Notes: generated by a model not told the origin, from the letters alone. A DNA stretch of 64,000 nt from Chitinophagaceae bacterium (GCA_020403455.1 JADBXP010000010.1:1-64000), one strand, 5' to 3'; numbered from the stretch's first letter, positions 1-9,294 are shown. Program-made: numbers and translations.

Positions 1-375
1 AATCTGTTTGACTATTCCAATGTTGTTGGAGGCTTTGTTACACAGGTTAACTCAGCAGCAGGTATGAAGTATGTGTATGAAAACAATCAGTATAAACTTA
101 TTGCGAAGGTTAAGCCAACTGGACCTGGAGTATTTTATATTGTTTTCACCAACGATTTTTCTCCGGGGAAAGTCAGATTGCCCCAATCCTTTGCACCCAA
201 TACAATACCCGGCGTGAATAGGGTGCCGGTAATTGGTTTCATGCGCAATTATGTCAACAACGGACAAGTCAACTACCATATTTTGCGGCAGAATTGTAAC
301 GTAGAAATTCCCGGTTTGGATTCTATAAGTACCTGGGGCTATAAAAACCGCGGCTACGCATTTGTTGTGAAGTAA
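1..375 (+). CDS. Hypothetical protein, C-terminal part only
   Basis: The reading frame is open from the first base of the window, so the gene begins upstream and only its last 124 codons are seen. An internal ATG exists at 64, but the frame continues in front of it with protein-like composition. The visible part is rich in Val, Asn, Gly and aromatic residues and has an alternating pattern typical of extracytoplasmic beta-rich domains of Bacteroidota. I do not recognise a family. It ends about 100 bases before prfA. No function is proposed. Confidence 0.7.
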   Translation, partial: NLFDYSNVVGGFVTQVNSAAGMKYVYENNQYKLIAKVKPTGPGVFYIVFTNDFSPGKVRLPQSFAPNTIPGVNRVPVIGFMRNYVNNGQVNYHILRQNCNVEIPGLDSISTWGYKNRGYAFVVK

Positions 376-449
376 ATGTGCTAAGCTTCTTCAAAACACT
401 GGATGTAAACCCTTTTCATTCCCCAACCTATTTCTTCCCCACAAAATCG

Positions 450-457
450 TACCTTTG
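450..457 (+). promoter_or_regulatory. Candidate -7 element of prfA
   Basis: TACCTTTG matches the Bacteroidota -7 consensus TAnnTTTG and lies 19 bases before the prfA ATG. No clear TTG box is found at the expected -33 distance. Its position downstream of the longer ATG-initiated frame (378) supports the start at 477. Confidence 0.4.
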
Positions 458-476
458 CGCACGAAAAATCGGGGAT

Positions 477-1538
477 ATGCTGAATAAATTAGATGCCATC
501 AAAGCCAGATTCGAACAGGTAGGCATCGCCCTGACCAACCCCGAAATCATCAACAACCAGAAAGAATTCGGCGCCTACTCCAAAGAATACCGCTCCCTCG
601 AAAAAATCGTTCAGCCCTACGAAGCCTATAGAAAAGTGCTGGCAGACTATGAATTTGCCAAGGAAGCTCAACATTCTTCCGACGAAGACATGAAGGAATT
701 GGCAAAAATGGAGCTGCCGGCACTGGAAGCACAAAAAGAAGAACTCGAAAAACTCCTCACCCAACTCCTGATACCCAAAGATCCGCAAGACGATAAGAAT
801 GCCATCCTCGAAATCCGCGCCGGTACCGGTGGCGATGAAGCGAGTCTGTTCGCCGGCGACCTGTTGGGTATGTACCTGCGCTACTGCGCAAAAAAGGGCT
901 GGAAAACCCAAATCGTGAGCGAAAGCGAAGGCACCGTAGGCGGTTACAAAGAAGTAGTAGTGGAAGTTACCGGTGAAGATGTATATGGCACCCTAAAATT
1001 CGAAAGTGGGGTTCACCGCGTTCAACGGGTGCCCGATACAGAAACACAGGGCAGGGTGCACACCTCCGCAGCCACCGTTGCCGTGATGCCCGAAGCCGAA
1101 GAAGTCGATTTTGAATTGAAAGAAAGTGATGTTAAAATGGAAACTGCTCGCAGTGGTGGTGCCGGTGGTCAAAACGTTAATAAAGTAGAAACCAAAGTGT
1201 TTCTTACCCATATTCCTACCGGGGTGGTAGTGGTTTGCCAAACAGAACGCTCCCAGCTGGGCAACCGTGAAAAAGCCATGACCATGCTGCGTACCAAACT
1301 ATACGAAGAACAGGTACGCAAGCAGGAAGATGAGATCGCCCGTCGCCGCAAAACCCTCGTGAGCACCGGCGACCGCAGTGCCAAAATCAGAACCTACAAC
1401 TGGCCGCAGGGTAGAGTAACCGACCATCGTATCGGACTTACCTCCTATAACCTCAATGCAGTAGTTGGTGGCGAACTCGATGAATTCATTGAAGCACTGC
1501 AAGTGGCAGAGAATGCAGAAAAAATGGTGAACCAGTAA
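477..1538 (+). CDS. prfA: Peptide chain release factor 1
   Basis: RF-1 recognises UAA and UAG in the ribosomal A site and triggers hydrolysis of peptidyl-tRNA. The protein is 353 residues, the usual length. The catalytic GGQ is at residues 230-232 inside the conserved GAGGQ segment, and the stop-recognition tripeptide is Pro-Asp-Thr at 186-188, matching the PxT of RF-1 and not the SPF of RF-2. The frame is open upstream to an ATG at 378, but the family alignment begins at the ATG at 477 (MLNKLDAI), and a -7 promoter element lies between the two. The gene is convergent with galE, with only 6 bases between the stop codons. Confidence 0.96.
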   Translation: MLNKLDAIKARFEQVGIALTNPEIINNQKEFGAYSKEYRSLEKIVQPYEAYRKVLADYEFAKEAQHSSDEDMKELAKMELPALEAQKEELEKLLTQLLIPKDPQDDKNAILEIRAGTGGDEASLFAGDLLGMYLRYCAKKGWKTQIVSESEGTVGGYKEVVVEVTGEDVYGTLKFESGVHRVQRVPDTETQGRVHTSAATVAVMPEAEEVDFELKESDVKMETARSGGAGGQNVNKVETKVFLTHIPTGVVVVCQTERSQLGNREKAMTMLRTKLYEEQVRKQEDEIARRRKTLVSTGDRSAKIRTYNWPQGRVTDHRIGLTSYNLNAVVGGELDEFIEALQVAENAEKMVNQ

Positions 1539-1544
1539 AGTGAA

Positions 1545-2585
1545 TTAATTCTTTCGGGCCCGTTCCTCCGCCTCCTTCACTTTCAACTCCCAATTCCAGG
1601 CTGTACGCATCATCTCCCTGAGATCATACTGTATCTTCCAGCCCAACTGCTGCACCGCCTTTTCATTGTTGGCATAGATCGCCATCACATCACCCGGCCG
1701 ACGTGGACCAATAGCATAATTTAATTTTTCCCCGCTCACTTCCTCAAACATCCGGATGGCTTCCAGTACCGTGATGCCATTGCCCGTTCCCAGATTGAAC
1801 ACTTCCGTCGACTCAGTGTTCCTCTCTTCCAGCAGGTATAGCAGGGCAAGGGTATGGGCATGGGCAATATCACACACATGAATGTAATCCCGGATACAAC
1901 TGCCATCACGGGTAGGGTAATCATCGCCATACACTTTCATGCCGGGTAATTTACCGATGGCAGTCTGCGTGATCACCGGTACCAGATTCAGTGGTTTTCC
2001 CAATGGACTTTCCCCCAACAGGGTTGTAGGATGCGCCCCCGCCGGATTAAAATAACGCAGTAAAATAGCTGAGCCCCTTCCCCCCCGGTATACATCTCTT
2101 ACAATGGTTTCTCCCATCTGCTTGGTGGCTCCATAGGGTGATTCGGCTGTTTGCCAAACTGTATCTTCGGTCACCGGTACTTCTGCCGGACTCCCATAAA
2201 CTGTACAGGAAGAGGAAAAAACAAAATGGGGTACCTCAAATTCCTCCGCACATTTGAGCAGGTTGATCAGCGAAAAAATATTGTTCTCGTAATACGACAG
2301 GGGTTCCTCTACAGATTCGCCCACGGCTTTGTACGCAGCAAAATGGATGATACCGGCAATGCCTACATTTTCCTGAAAGACCGCCAGGGTTTCATCGAAA
2401 TTCTTCAGGTCAACCTGATAGTTTTTGATGCGCTTACCTGTAATTTTTTCAATGCCGGTAATGGCATAAGCAGAGGAACGGGAGAGGTCATCTATAGAAA
2501 TAACGTCAAATCCGTTTTCTATCAGATCAACCAGGGTATGAGACCCTATGTATCCGCAACCGCCAGTGACTAAAATGGTGGCCAT
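1545..2585 (-). CDS. galE: UDP-glucose 4-epimerase
   Basis: This cytoplasmic enzyme interconverts UDP-glucose and UDP-galactose, feeding the Leloir pathway and surface polysaccharide synthesis. The 346-residue protein is of normal length. It opens with the NAD-binding Rossmann motif GGCGYIGSH and carries the extended-SDR catalytic Ser (SSSCTVYG) and the YxxxK pair (YGATK) near residue 150. The C-terminal sugar-nucleotide region contains RRPGD. It follows the PiT gene on the same strand but with a 58-base gap, so co-transcription is uncertain. Confidence 0.95.
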   Translation of the reverse strand: MATILVTGGCGYIGSHTLVDLIENGFDVISIDDLSRSSAYAITGIEKITGKRIKNYQVDLKNFDETLAVFQENVGIAGIIHFAAYKAVGESVEEPLSYYENNIFSLINLLKCAEEFEVPHFVFSSSCTVYGSPAEVPVTEDTVWQTAESPYGATKQMGETIVRDVYRGGRGSAILLRYFNPAGAHPTTLLGESPLGKPLNLVPVITQTAIGKLPGMKVYGDDYPTRDGSCIRDYIHVCDIAHAHTLALLYLLEERNTESTEVFNLGTGNGITVLEAIRMFEEVSGEKLNYAIGPRRPGDVMAIYANNEKAVQQLGWKIQYDLREMMRTAWNWELKVKEAEERARKN

Positions 2586-2643
2586 AAATCAATTTATGAT
2601 TGCAAGATAACCCATTCAGCTTTTAGCAGGAAATACCCCGATT

Positions 2644-3684
2644 TTAAATGAATAGCTTGAGTATGTAATAGATGAGTCCGGCTAATAACGCTGAGATCGG
2701 AATGGTTAGCACCCATGCCCAAAGCAGGTTAATGGTTACACCCCATCTTACGGCGCTGAGGCGTTTGGTGGCACCCACCCCAATGATGGAGCCGGTAATG
2801 GTATGGGTAGTGGAAACAGGAATTTTAAAGTGCTCTGTCATGAACAGCGTAATGGCGCCTGCTGTCTCAGCAGCTACACCTTCCAGTGGTGTAACTTTGG
2901 TGATGCGGGTACCCATGGTTTTTACAATTTTCCACCCGCCACTCATAGTGCCTAGTCCGATAAATACAAAACTAGCCAAGGGAACCCATGGATAGGCTTC
3001 CACGAACTGGTTGAAGTCCATCGTTACTCCCTTACTTTTTTCATAGAAAATAGTAGCTGCACCGATAATACCCATTACTTTTTGGGCATCATTACCTCCA
3101 TGGCCCACACTAAAGGCAGCGGAGGAAACCAACTGCAGCCGCTTGAACCAGCCTTCGGCTTTGTAGGGATTCGAGCCCTTACAAATATGCACGATGATGA
3201 TAGTAATAATAAAGGCGATGATCATTCCGATAAAGGGGGCAATGAAAATGAACAGGAAGGTCGGTACCACTTTTACATAGTTAATCACATCCACCCCGTT
3301 CTGACTAAAGCCATGGGCATTTGTAAGGGCGGCGCCCACAAATCCACCCATCAGGGTATGGGAAGAGCTGGAAGGAATACCGAACCACCAGGTAATCAGG
3401 TTCCAGATGATGGCAGCAATAATGCCTGCCAGAATCACATGGAGTGTGATGAATTCTGCATTGACCCATTTGGCAACCGTATTACCAATACCGAATTCCT
3501 TGAAAACATATTTGGCCATGAAGAAGGCGGCAAAGTTGAAAACTGCTGCCCAAACAACTGCCTGAAAGGGCGTAAGTACTTTGGTGGAAACAATGGTGGC
3601 AATGGCATTGGCCGCATCGTGGAAACCATTGATATAATCGAATACGAAGGCCAGTACAATAATTATTATCAGCAGGGTAAGCAT
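2644..3684 (-). CDS. Inorganic phosphate transporter, PiT family
   Basis: This is a low-affinity phosphate permease, probably coupled to protons or sodium, in the inner membrane. The 346-residue protein is almost entirely hydrophobic helices. It has the two inverted PiT signatures: the N-terminal GFHDAANAIAT and the central GGNDAQKVMG. SSSHTLMGG and STTHTITGSIIG form the paired internal repeat. It is the last gene of a same-strand phosphate group behind a DUF47 protein, with 46 bases between them. PiT next to a PhoU-like DUF47 partner is a recurrent arrangement, and the partner is thought to tune the permease. Confidence 0.93.
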   Translation of the reverse strand: MLTLLIIIIVLAFVFDYINGFHDAANAIATIVSTKVLTPFQAVVWAAVFNFAAFFMAKYVFKEFGIGNTVAKWVNAEFITLHVILAGIIAAIIWNLITWWFGIPSSSSHTLMGGFVGAALTNAHGFSQNGVDVINYVKVVPTFLFIFIAPFIGMIIAFIITIIIVHICKGSNPYKAEGWFKRLQLVSSAAFSVGHGGNDAQKVMGIIGAATIFYEKSKGVTMDFNQFVEAYPWVPLASFVFIGLGTMSGGWKIVKTMGTRITKVTPLEGVAAETAGAITLFMTEHFKIPVSTTHTITGSIIGVGATKRLSAVRWGVTINLLWAWVLTIPISALLAGLIYYILKLFI

Positions 3685-3730
3685 ACAGGTGTGTTTAGAG
3701 CAACTTCTTCACAGGTTAAAAAAGAACCAA

Positions 3731-4378
3731 TCAGGCATATTTTATGATGATGGATTCAATTACGTTGGCAGCATCTTCGCATTTGTCGGTAGCGATTTCC
3801 ATTACCTGATAGATCTCTCTTTTTTTGATCACCTCTTTGAAATCATTTTCCTGTTGAAACAGCATTTCAATGCTCATATCGAAAACGTCGTCTGCCTGGT
3901 TTTCAATGCTGTTGACCCTTACCATGGCCTCGGTCATTTCACGTAAATTTTTCATGTCACGCAGACCCATCACAGCTTTTCGAATCTCTATGGACCCCTG
4001 TAAAATCAGGTCAGCCATTTTCTGAATCCCTGTATCATTGGGATTTACATTATAAAAATTGATTTTTTTAGAGGAAGCATAGATATAATCACAAATATCA
4101 TCCAGTGCCGTAGCAAGGTAATGAATGTCTTCCCGGTCGAAGGGGGTAATGAAATTACGACCTAGTTCGGTGAAAATTCGGTGCGTATTCTCATCATTTT
4201 TATGTTCGAGGTCCTCAATCTGCGCTAAAATGGCTGCTCTTTTGTTGTGATCAGGTTCGCTGACCATTTCTTTCAGTTTCTGTGCCATTTCAAGCACCTT
4301 TTCAGCCACACCTTCAAACAGTTCATAGAACACTTTATTCTTGGGCATGAACAGGTTTCCGAAATTATTCAATCGCAT
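3731..4378 (-). CDS. DUF47 / PhoU-like phosphate transport regulator
   Basis: The protein is 215 residues, all alpha-helical in character and strongly charged. It matches the DUF47 (PhoU-related, Pit accessory) family; the N-terminal segment KVFYELFEGVAEKV is typical. The helical-bundle motifs with acidic residues (DREDIHYLATALDDICDYI) correspond to PhoU metal-binding segments. Such proteins are encoded beside PiT permeases and are thought to regulate them, as seen here. The first ATG fits the family N-terminus; a second ATG lies ten codons later. Two direct repeats lie immediately upstream. Confidence 0.9.
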   Translation of the reverse strand: MRLNNFGNLFMPKNKVFYELFEGVAEKVLEMAQKLKEMVSEPDHNKRAAILAQIEDLEHKNDENTHRIFTELGRNFITPFDREDIHYLATALDDICDYIYASSKKINFYNVNPNDTGIQKMADLILQGSIEIRKAVMGLRDMKNLREMTEAMVRVNSIENQADDVFDMSIEMLFQQENDFKEVIKKREIYQVMEIATDKCEDAANVIESIIIKYA

Positions 4379-4381
4379 GTT

Positions 4382-4450
4382 GGTAAATTTGATTGTAAAA
4401 GTAATGTTATGAGTGCTTACACGGGTTAGGGTGGTAAATTTAATGATTGT
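4382..4450. promoter_or_regulatory. Pair of direct repeats upstream of the DUF47-PiT genes
   Basis: GGTAAATTTGATTGT at 4382-4396 recurs as GGTAAATTTAATGATTGT at 4433-4450, 51 bases away and with a three-base insertion. Both lie between the kinase stop codon and the DUF47 start. Just beyond, at about 4459-4485, three GATA-containing units follow each other on the minus strand at 9-10 base spacing. Direct repeats at helical spacing are typical of OmpR/PhoB-type regulators. The link to the neighbouring regulator is inference. Confidence 0.35.
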
Positions 4451-4477
4451 TTAATACTGTATCTATTTTATCTACTT

Positions 4478-5539
4478 TTATCCACCTTCCCCTGTTTTGT
4501 GGCTGTCTAATATAAAACCAATAGTTGTTCCCACATCTTTCTTACTGCGTACATGAATATTTTGTCCATGTGCCTCAATGATGTGTTTACAAATGGCCAG
4601 TCCTAGTCCTGTTCCGCCGTTATCCCTGCTTCGTCCTTGGTCGGTGCGATAAAAGCGTTCAAAGATTCTTGGTAAATGTTCCTCGCCAATACCAATTCCG
4701 TCATCACTGATTTCCACCAAAACATGTCCTTCATCCATCGGATAAATACTGGCAACAATGTGTCCGTTTTCCTTCCCGTATTTCGTGGCATTGTCGAGCA
4801 GGTTGAATACCACTTGTTGAATTTTTTCCTTATCAGCGTAAACGATCACAGGGGTTTCGCAGCCCTTCTTAATGCTGCATTGAATGTTTCGGGTAGCAGT
4901 CTTGATGGAATGTGCCTCGAATGCATCTCGAATCAGGTCTTGAATGATGAACTGTGTTTTATAGAGTGGCTGTCGCCCGCTTTCCAGCCGGGATATTTCA
5001 TCCAGGTCTTCCAGCAGGTTCACCATGCGGTCGACATTGCGGGAAGTGTTTTCCAGAAATTTTTTTCGGGTAGCGGGGTCGTCCATTGCCCCTTGTAAAA
5101 GCGTGTCTACATATCCCTGTATCGCAAAAATCGGGGTCTTGAATTCATGTGCCAGGTTCTGTAGGAATTCTTTTCTGTAAGCCTCATTGGTTTGAAGAAC
5201 CTCAATTTCCGCTTTTTTCTGTTGTGCCCATTGCTCCACATCTTCCCGCACTTCATCAATACCTTTTTGCGGAAGTATATACTTGTAATAGGTTTCTTCC
5301 CGCTTCGTCGCCTTGGTCTGGTAAATAACTTTATAAATCAGCTTGATCTTCCTGTAAATAAAAGATTCCAGTACCCTTCTTATCAGCAGATAGCTTCCCA
5401 GAAATACAACAATAAAAATAAGCAGCGCAATTTTCCAGTTGGGTAAAAGCCAGGCGCTCCCTAATCCAATAGGCATAGAAAGTACCAGTGCCGTGAAGGC
5501 AGATAGCTGTTGGGGCGATAAGTTGCGGGAGGAAAACAT
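4478..5539 (-). CDS. Sensor histidine kinase, PhoR-like
   Basis: This membrane sensor kinase is paired with the response regulator encoded just upstream. The start at 5539 (MFSSRNLSPQQL) gives 353 residues; an earlier ATG at 5584 would overlap the regulator gene and adds a sequence unlike the family. Two hydrophobic segments lie near residues 12-30 and 36-53. The H-box HEFKTP follows with the phosphoacceptor His at about 131, then the N-box (NLLDNATKYG), a G1 box (DDGIGI) and a G2 box (GGTGLGLAI). There is almost no periplasmic sensing domain, as in many PhoR-like kinases of this phylum. Signal identity (phosphate) is inferred from the PiT and DUF47 neighbours. Confidence 0.92.
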   Translation of the reverse strand: MFSSRNLSPQQLSAFTALVLSMPIGLGSAWLLPNWKIALLIFIVVFLGSYLLIRRVLESFIYRKIKLIYKVIYQTKATKREETYYKYILPQKGIDEVREDVEQWAQQKKAEIEVLQTNEAYRKEFLQNLAHEFKTPIFAIQGYVDTLLQGAMDDPATRKKFLENTSRNVDRMVNLLEDLDEISRLESGRQPLYKTQFIIQDLIRDAFEAHSIKTATRNIQCSIKKGCETPVIVYADKEKIQQVVFNLLDNATKYGKENGHIVASIYPMDEGHVLVEISDDGIGIGEEHLPRIFERFYRTDQGRSRDNGGTGLGLAICKHIIEAHGQNIHVRSKKDVGTTIGFILDSHKTGEGG

Positions 5540-5577
5540 GTGGTGAGTATGCAGTGCAAAGGTAGGCAATGGACGGG

Positions 5578-6264
5578 TTACCACTCAAATTTATAGCCCA
5601 CTCCCTTAACCGTTGTGATGCAGTCTGAATTCAATTTCTGCCTGATTTTTCTGATGTGCACGTCAATCGTGCGGTCACCTACGATTACATCGCTTCCCCA
5701 TACCTGTGATAAAATTTCGTTGCGCAACATGACCCTTCCGGGACGAGAAGCCAGGAGATACAATAGTTCGAATTCCTTTTTGGCGAGAGAAATTTCTCGA
5801 TCGCCAATGATAACCAGGTAACTGGCCGGATCAATGGCAAAATCTCCGATAATAATTTTATTGGTCCCTTCTTCTTCTTTTTTCCGCAATCTCCGAAACA
5901 GGGCATGCACCTTACTGATGAGCACTTTAGGACTCACAGGCTTGGCCACATAATCATCTGCTCCCGATTCCAAACCCTTGATCTGAATGGTTTCATCACT
6001 CACGGCAGTGAGGAAAATGATGAGCGTCTGGGCAAATTCGGGTTGTGTTCGAAGAATCTGGCAAACTTCGACACCCGTTTTTCCGGGCATCATGATATCG
6101 AGGATGATTAGATCAGGATGGTGCAAGCGTGCCTGTTGCAAGGCAGCATTGCCGTCTGCAGCCGTGAATACTTCAAAGCCCTCCTTTCTTAGGTTGTAGG
6201 ATACAATTTCTACTATGTCCGGCTCATCATCTGCGATGAGAATTTTGTGGGGTTGATCACCCAT
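5578..6264 (-). CDS. Response regulator, OmpR/PhoB family
   Basis: This is a 228-residue two-component DNA-binding regulator. The receiver domain has the acidic pocket (ADDEPD, residues 11-16), phosphoacceptor Asp56 (ILDIMMPG) and the conserved Lys108 (AKPVSPK). A winged-helix output domain follows from about residue 130 (EFELLYLLASRPGRV, RTIDVHIRKIRQKL, VKGVGYKF). It is the first gene of the phosphate locus and probably controls the genes after it. The cognate kinase starts 38 bases downstream. Confidence 0.93.
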   Translation of the reverse strand: MGDQPHKILIADDEPDIVEIVSYNLRKEGFEVFTAADGNAALQQARLHHPDLIILDIMMPGKTGVEVCQILRTQPEFAQTLIIFLTAVSDETIQIKGLESGADDYVAKPVSPKVLISKVHALFRRLRKKEEEGTNKIIIGDFAIDPASYLVIIGDREISLAKKEFELLYLLASRPGRVMLRNEILSQVWGSDVIVGDRTIDVHIRKIRQKLNSDCITTVKGVGYKFEW

Positions 6265-6280
6265 AACTATCTGGTTAGGA

Positions 6281-6288
6281 CAAATTTA
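6281..6288 (-). promoter_or_regulatory. Candidate -7 element of the PhoB-like regulator
   Basis: Read on the minus strand this is TAAATTTG, matching TAnnTTTG, 16 bases before the regulator ATG. No TTG at the expected -33 distance. Confidence 0.35.
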
Positions 6289-6380
6289 TATCTAATCATT
6301 GTCAAATCATTATATCCTCCTTATTATGTTATTGTTAACGACCCTTTGTATCGGCCCGGTTCTTGCATCATATTTAGTAT

Positions 6381-6388
6381 AATTTTGC
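6381..6388 (+). promoter_or_regulatory. Candidate -7 element directly before the 732-residue protein
   Basis: TAATTTTG matches the TAnnTTTG consensus and ends only 6 bases before the ATG at 6395. If used, the transcript would be leaderless or nearly so. Confidence 0.35.
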
Positions 6389-6394
6389 AGGGAT

Positions 6395-8593
6395 ATGAAA
6401 TTAATTGGCTGGTTTTTGTCACTGTATTTTTTGATTGGTTGCCTTCCGCTCTCAGCGCAAGAGTTGGGCATGCCGCCGATTCCTCCTATGCGCATGCTGT
6501 ATCATGACCAGATCAATGCGTCTTATGAAACCATTTTACGGGAACACTTCAAGTCAGGTAAGTCCGCCGAAGACAGCGCAACCATCATTAAGAGAGAGGG
6601 GCTGATCCGAAAAAAAATCGATGGCTTCCGTGCAGCCATAGAACTGGATAGTAGTTTTTCTGACAATGACCGGTACAAGTGGCTGAGAAGTCTTCGGGAA
6701 CTGCTCGATGGCTTCAAGGACTTATTGGCAGCAAAAAAGATTCAATTCGCGCAATGGCCTCAATTAATTGATGGTTATGGGGCTGCCATGAAAGCTACCT
6801 GGACTGGACAATCTTATATGCCGGTATTTGAAACCTTGGCACCTGAAACTGCCTGGCTGTTGTTGCAAAACAAAGCCCTTCAGACCAATTCTGCCCATGA
6901 AGAAGCTGCCGATTGGTTGCTGTTGCAGCAGGCCAACCGAGATCCTTCCACTATTTTACCCTTGCTCAGCAAGCAGCCCCGGTGCAGGTATGCAGACAGT
7001 CTGATCATACGGGCGGCCTTTCTTGATCAGGAAAAATTGTACACCTATGCTGCAGTGCCCAATGCATTAGGAAAAAAAATTCATCAGTCCACCCATCCAC
7101 TGGTAAAACTCATTGCTTATCTCACAAAACTGCCAACCGGCAGGATGATTTTTCCATTCATTGATGAAATTTATCATGGTCGTCTGACCATTGATTCCAT
7201 AGCTCCGTTTACCCGTGAGGATACTACCGGAACTTATTTTAATATGCTTGTGCAGACACGCATTGCCTATATGAAACGGCTCCACCGGGGTGATACGGCC
7301 ATGGCCATGGATGCTTTGTACAAAAGAATACGTCAAAAGGCGGTGGAAGATTATCTGAATGAAATCAACGGATTACATGAAGAAGCCAATCCTTTAAAAC
7401 GGTTCAATAAAATCAGCCGGTTAAGTCCGGAAGAGCTCTACTATGTTGCCATTACAGGTGAGGAAGAAATGTACACTTCCAGTTTTGTTGCAGGTATCTA
7501 TCCCCGCATGTTCCAGTTGTGGAAGGGAAAATCTTCCGATTCATTGCTTGCAAGGGTGCAATATGATCAATACCGGCGATTTATTCGTCTCTGTGCTTCC
7601 TATAATACCCTCGATGATTGGTTAAGCCGGATGGATACTGCCACCGCCCGAAAAATGGTGCTGGATTTTACCGATGGGCTGGAACGGACAGCCGGCTTGG
7701 CAGAGGCTGTTGACGTGGCTACGACCTACTCCAGCATTTACAATGAGGGCATCCGAAAATGGATGTTGACAAAGGTGGACGAAAGAGCACAACAACTCAA
7801 AGGCACGGGCGATAATCGCGGAGCTGCCATCTACTCTATCCTGCAAAAGATTTTTTACTCCATGGATACCTCCCGGCGAACCTCCCTGCTGGATACCCTT
7901 GGACTACAACCGGCGGATCGCCTGCTGCTTTCCTCTTTACAAGATACCTCAGGCCGCATCATTGTACAACAATTTTTTTACGGGGATAAGGGCGGACCGG
8001 AAATCTATCAGACATTTCTTCGCCGATTTACCAATCCCAATTGGAAAATTCAAAAAAAACCGTATTGGACGGAAGTCTCTTCTGTAAAAGGAGTTCCGGT
8101 CACCATCTATTCCAATTTGCCACTCGATGAAGTGGGCGACAATGACGAACATGCACAAGACAGTCTCATTACCTATCTGTTGTCTAAGAAGATTGAACCC
8201 GTGATGTCGATACACCGCGGACATAGCTATAGCTTACCTTCCACCATCGAAAAACTTCCCTATAGTTCCCGATTGGTGCTGGTAGGAAGTTGTGGCGGAT
8301 ACCAGCGATTGCACGATGTGCTGGAAACCTGTCCGGAAGCAGCCATCATTTCCTCCAAACAGGTGGGAACCGGACAAATCAACCAACAATTGATTGATGT
8401 TATATGTGAGCAGCTGAGACAAGGGAAAGATATTTACTGGCCGGCTCTCTGGAAAAAAATGGAGGCCGGACTGGCAGGTAAATCCCTAGAAACATTTCGG
8501 GATTATGTACCGCCTTACCAAAATCTGGGGGCGCTGTTCATACAGGCCTACCGGACGATGATGGACAAGGGACCGTCGGGCCGTTCATTCTAA
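6395..8593 (+). CDS. Exported protein of unknown function with a clan CD-like His/Cys C-terminal domain
   Basis: I do not recognise a named family for this 732-residue protein. It starts with a signal peptide (MKLIGWFLSLYFLIGCLPLSAQ). Residues about 25-530 look largely alpha-helical. The C-terminal 190 residues have an alternating strand/helix pattern with two motifs in order: a hydrophobic strand ending in IHRGH (His607, His610), and a hydrophobic strand RLVLVGSCGG ending in Cys633. A His-Gly then strand-Cys order is the hallmark of caspase-hemoglobinase fold peptidases (clan CD: caspases, gingipain, clostripain, CHAT). Assignment to that fold is inference; the His-Cys distance of 23-26 residues is shorter than usual. 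The gene stands alone, convergent with an MBL hydrolase gene (1 base between). Confidence 0.75.
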   Translation: MKLIGWFLSLYFLIGCLPLSAQELGMPPIPPMRMLYHDQINASYETILREHFKSGKSAEDSATIIKREGLIRKKIDGFRAAIELDSSFSDNDRYKWLRSLRELLDGFKDLLAAKKIQFAQWPQLIDGYGAAMKATWTGQSYMPVFETLAPETAWLLLQNKALQTNSAHEEAADWLLLQQANRDPSTILPLLSKQPRCRYADSLIIRAAFLDQEKLYTYAAVPNALGKKIHQSTHPLVKLIAYLTKLPTGRMIFPFIDEIYHGRLTIDSIAPFTREDTTGTYFNMLVQTRIAYMKRLHRGDTAMAMDALYKRIRQKAVEDYLNEINGLHEEANPLKRFNKISRLSPEELYYVAITGEEEMYTSSFVAGIYPRMFQLWKGKSSDSLLARVQYDQYRRFIRLCASYNTLDDWLSRMDTATARKMVLDFTDGLERTAGLAEAVDVATTYSSIYNEGIRKWMLTKVDERAQQLKGTGDNRGAAIYSILQKIFYSMDTSRRTSLLDTLGLQPADRLLLSSLQDTSGRIIVQQFFYGDKGGPEIYQTFLRRFTNPNWKIQKKPYWTEVSSVKGVPVTIYSNLPLDEVGDNDEHAQDSLITYLLSKKIEPVMSIHRGHSYSLPSTIEKLPYSSRLVLVGSCGGYQRLHDVLETCPEAAIISSKQVGTGQINQQLIDVICEQLRQGKDIYWPALWKKMEAGLAGKSLETFRDYVPPYQNLGALFIQAYRTMMDKGPSGRSF

Positions 8594-8594
8594 A

Positions 8595-9233
8595 TTATTG
8601 CAGAAACGGATTGTTTTGTTTTTCATAGCCAATGGTCGTGGAGCTGCCATGACCGGGATGCACGGCTACTTCATCGGGCAATACCCATAATTTTTCGCGG
8701 ATACTTTTGAGCAATTGTTCGTGGCTGCTGCCGGGAAGATCTGTTCTTCCTATGCTTTCCCGAAACAGTACGTCCCCCGCAATGACGAAGTTTTGTGCTG
8801 AACAGTAAAAGCAAATGCTGGCGGGGGAATGTCCGGGTGTTTCCAGCACTTCCAGCCGGTCGTTGTCGAGTTCAATTACATCTCCTTCCTGTAAAAAATG
8901 CAATGGACCATCGTAATTGGTGAAGGGTAGTCCCCAATTCTGTCCGGAAATAGGCGCCCTTTCCAACACGATTTGTTCTCCCCGGTGAATGTGTAGTTCC
9001 AAACCATAGGTTTGGTGCACCCAGCGATTGCCAAATACATGGTCCAGGTGGCAATGGGTGTTGAGTAAAAGGGTAGGTTGGAGTCCTTCAGAGTCGATGA
9101 AATTTTTTAACATTTCTTCCTCAGCCGAAAAGTAACATCCGGGGTCTATAATGATAGCTTTGCGCTGTTCATTGTAGAGGACGTAAGTATTTTCACGAAT
9201 AGGACTAAAAGTGAATAGCTGGAGGGTTAACAT
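8595..9233 (-). CDS. Metallo-beta-lactamase fold hydrolase (glyoxalase II-like)
   Basis: The protein is 212 residues, with the metal-binding motif HCHLDH (THxHxDH type) near residue 60, a later GHSPASIC His motif, an Asp ligand in IAGDVLF and the terminal His in VHPGHG. This matches the YcbL/glyoxalase II-like branch of the MBL superfamily, which hydrolyses thioesters such as S-lactoylglutathione analogues. In an organism with bacillithiol the physiological thiol would differ from glutathione; the substrate cannot be told from sequence. No signal peptide is seen, so it is probably cytoplasmic. Confidence 0.88.
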   Translation of the reverse strand: MLTLQLFTFSPIRENTYVLYNEQRKAIIIDPGCYFSAEEEMLKNFIDSEGLQPTLLLNTHCHLDHVFGNRWVHQTYGLELHIHRGEQIVLERAPISGQNWGLPFTNYDGPLHFLQEGDVIELDNDRLEVLETPGHSPASICFYCSAQNFVIAGDVLFRESIGRTDLPGSSHEQLLKSIREKLWVLPDEVAVHPGHGSSTTIGYEKQNNPFLQ

Positions 9234-9294
9234 ATTGGTAATTTTAACGTCTTTTGCAGGTAATTGATTATTTTTAAAATATCAAAGTACAGAT

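Noticed and set aside
378..476. Longer N-terminus for release factor 1
   Set aside because: The added 33 residues do not fit the family, and a -7 promoter element lies inside them.
2151..2573. A 140-codon plus-strand frame inside galE
   Set aside because: It is the antisense shadow of a confidently identified gene, with no independent start signal.
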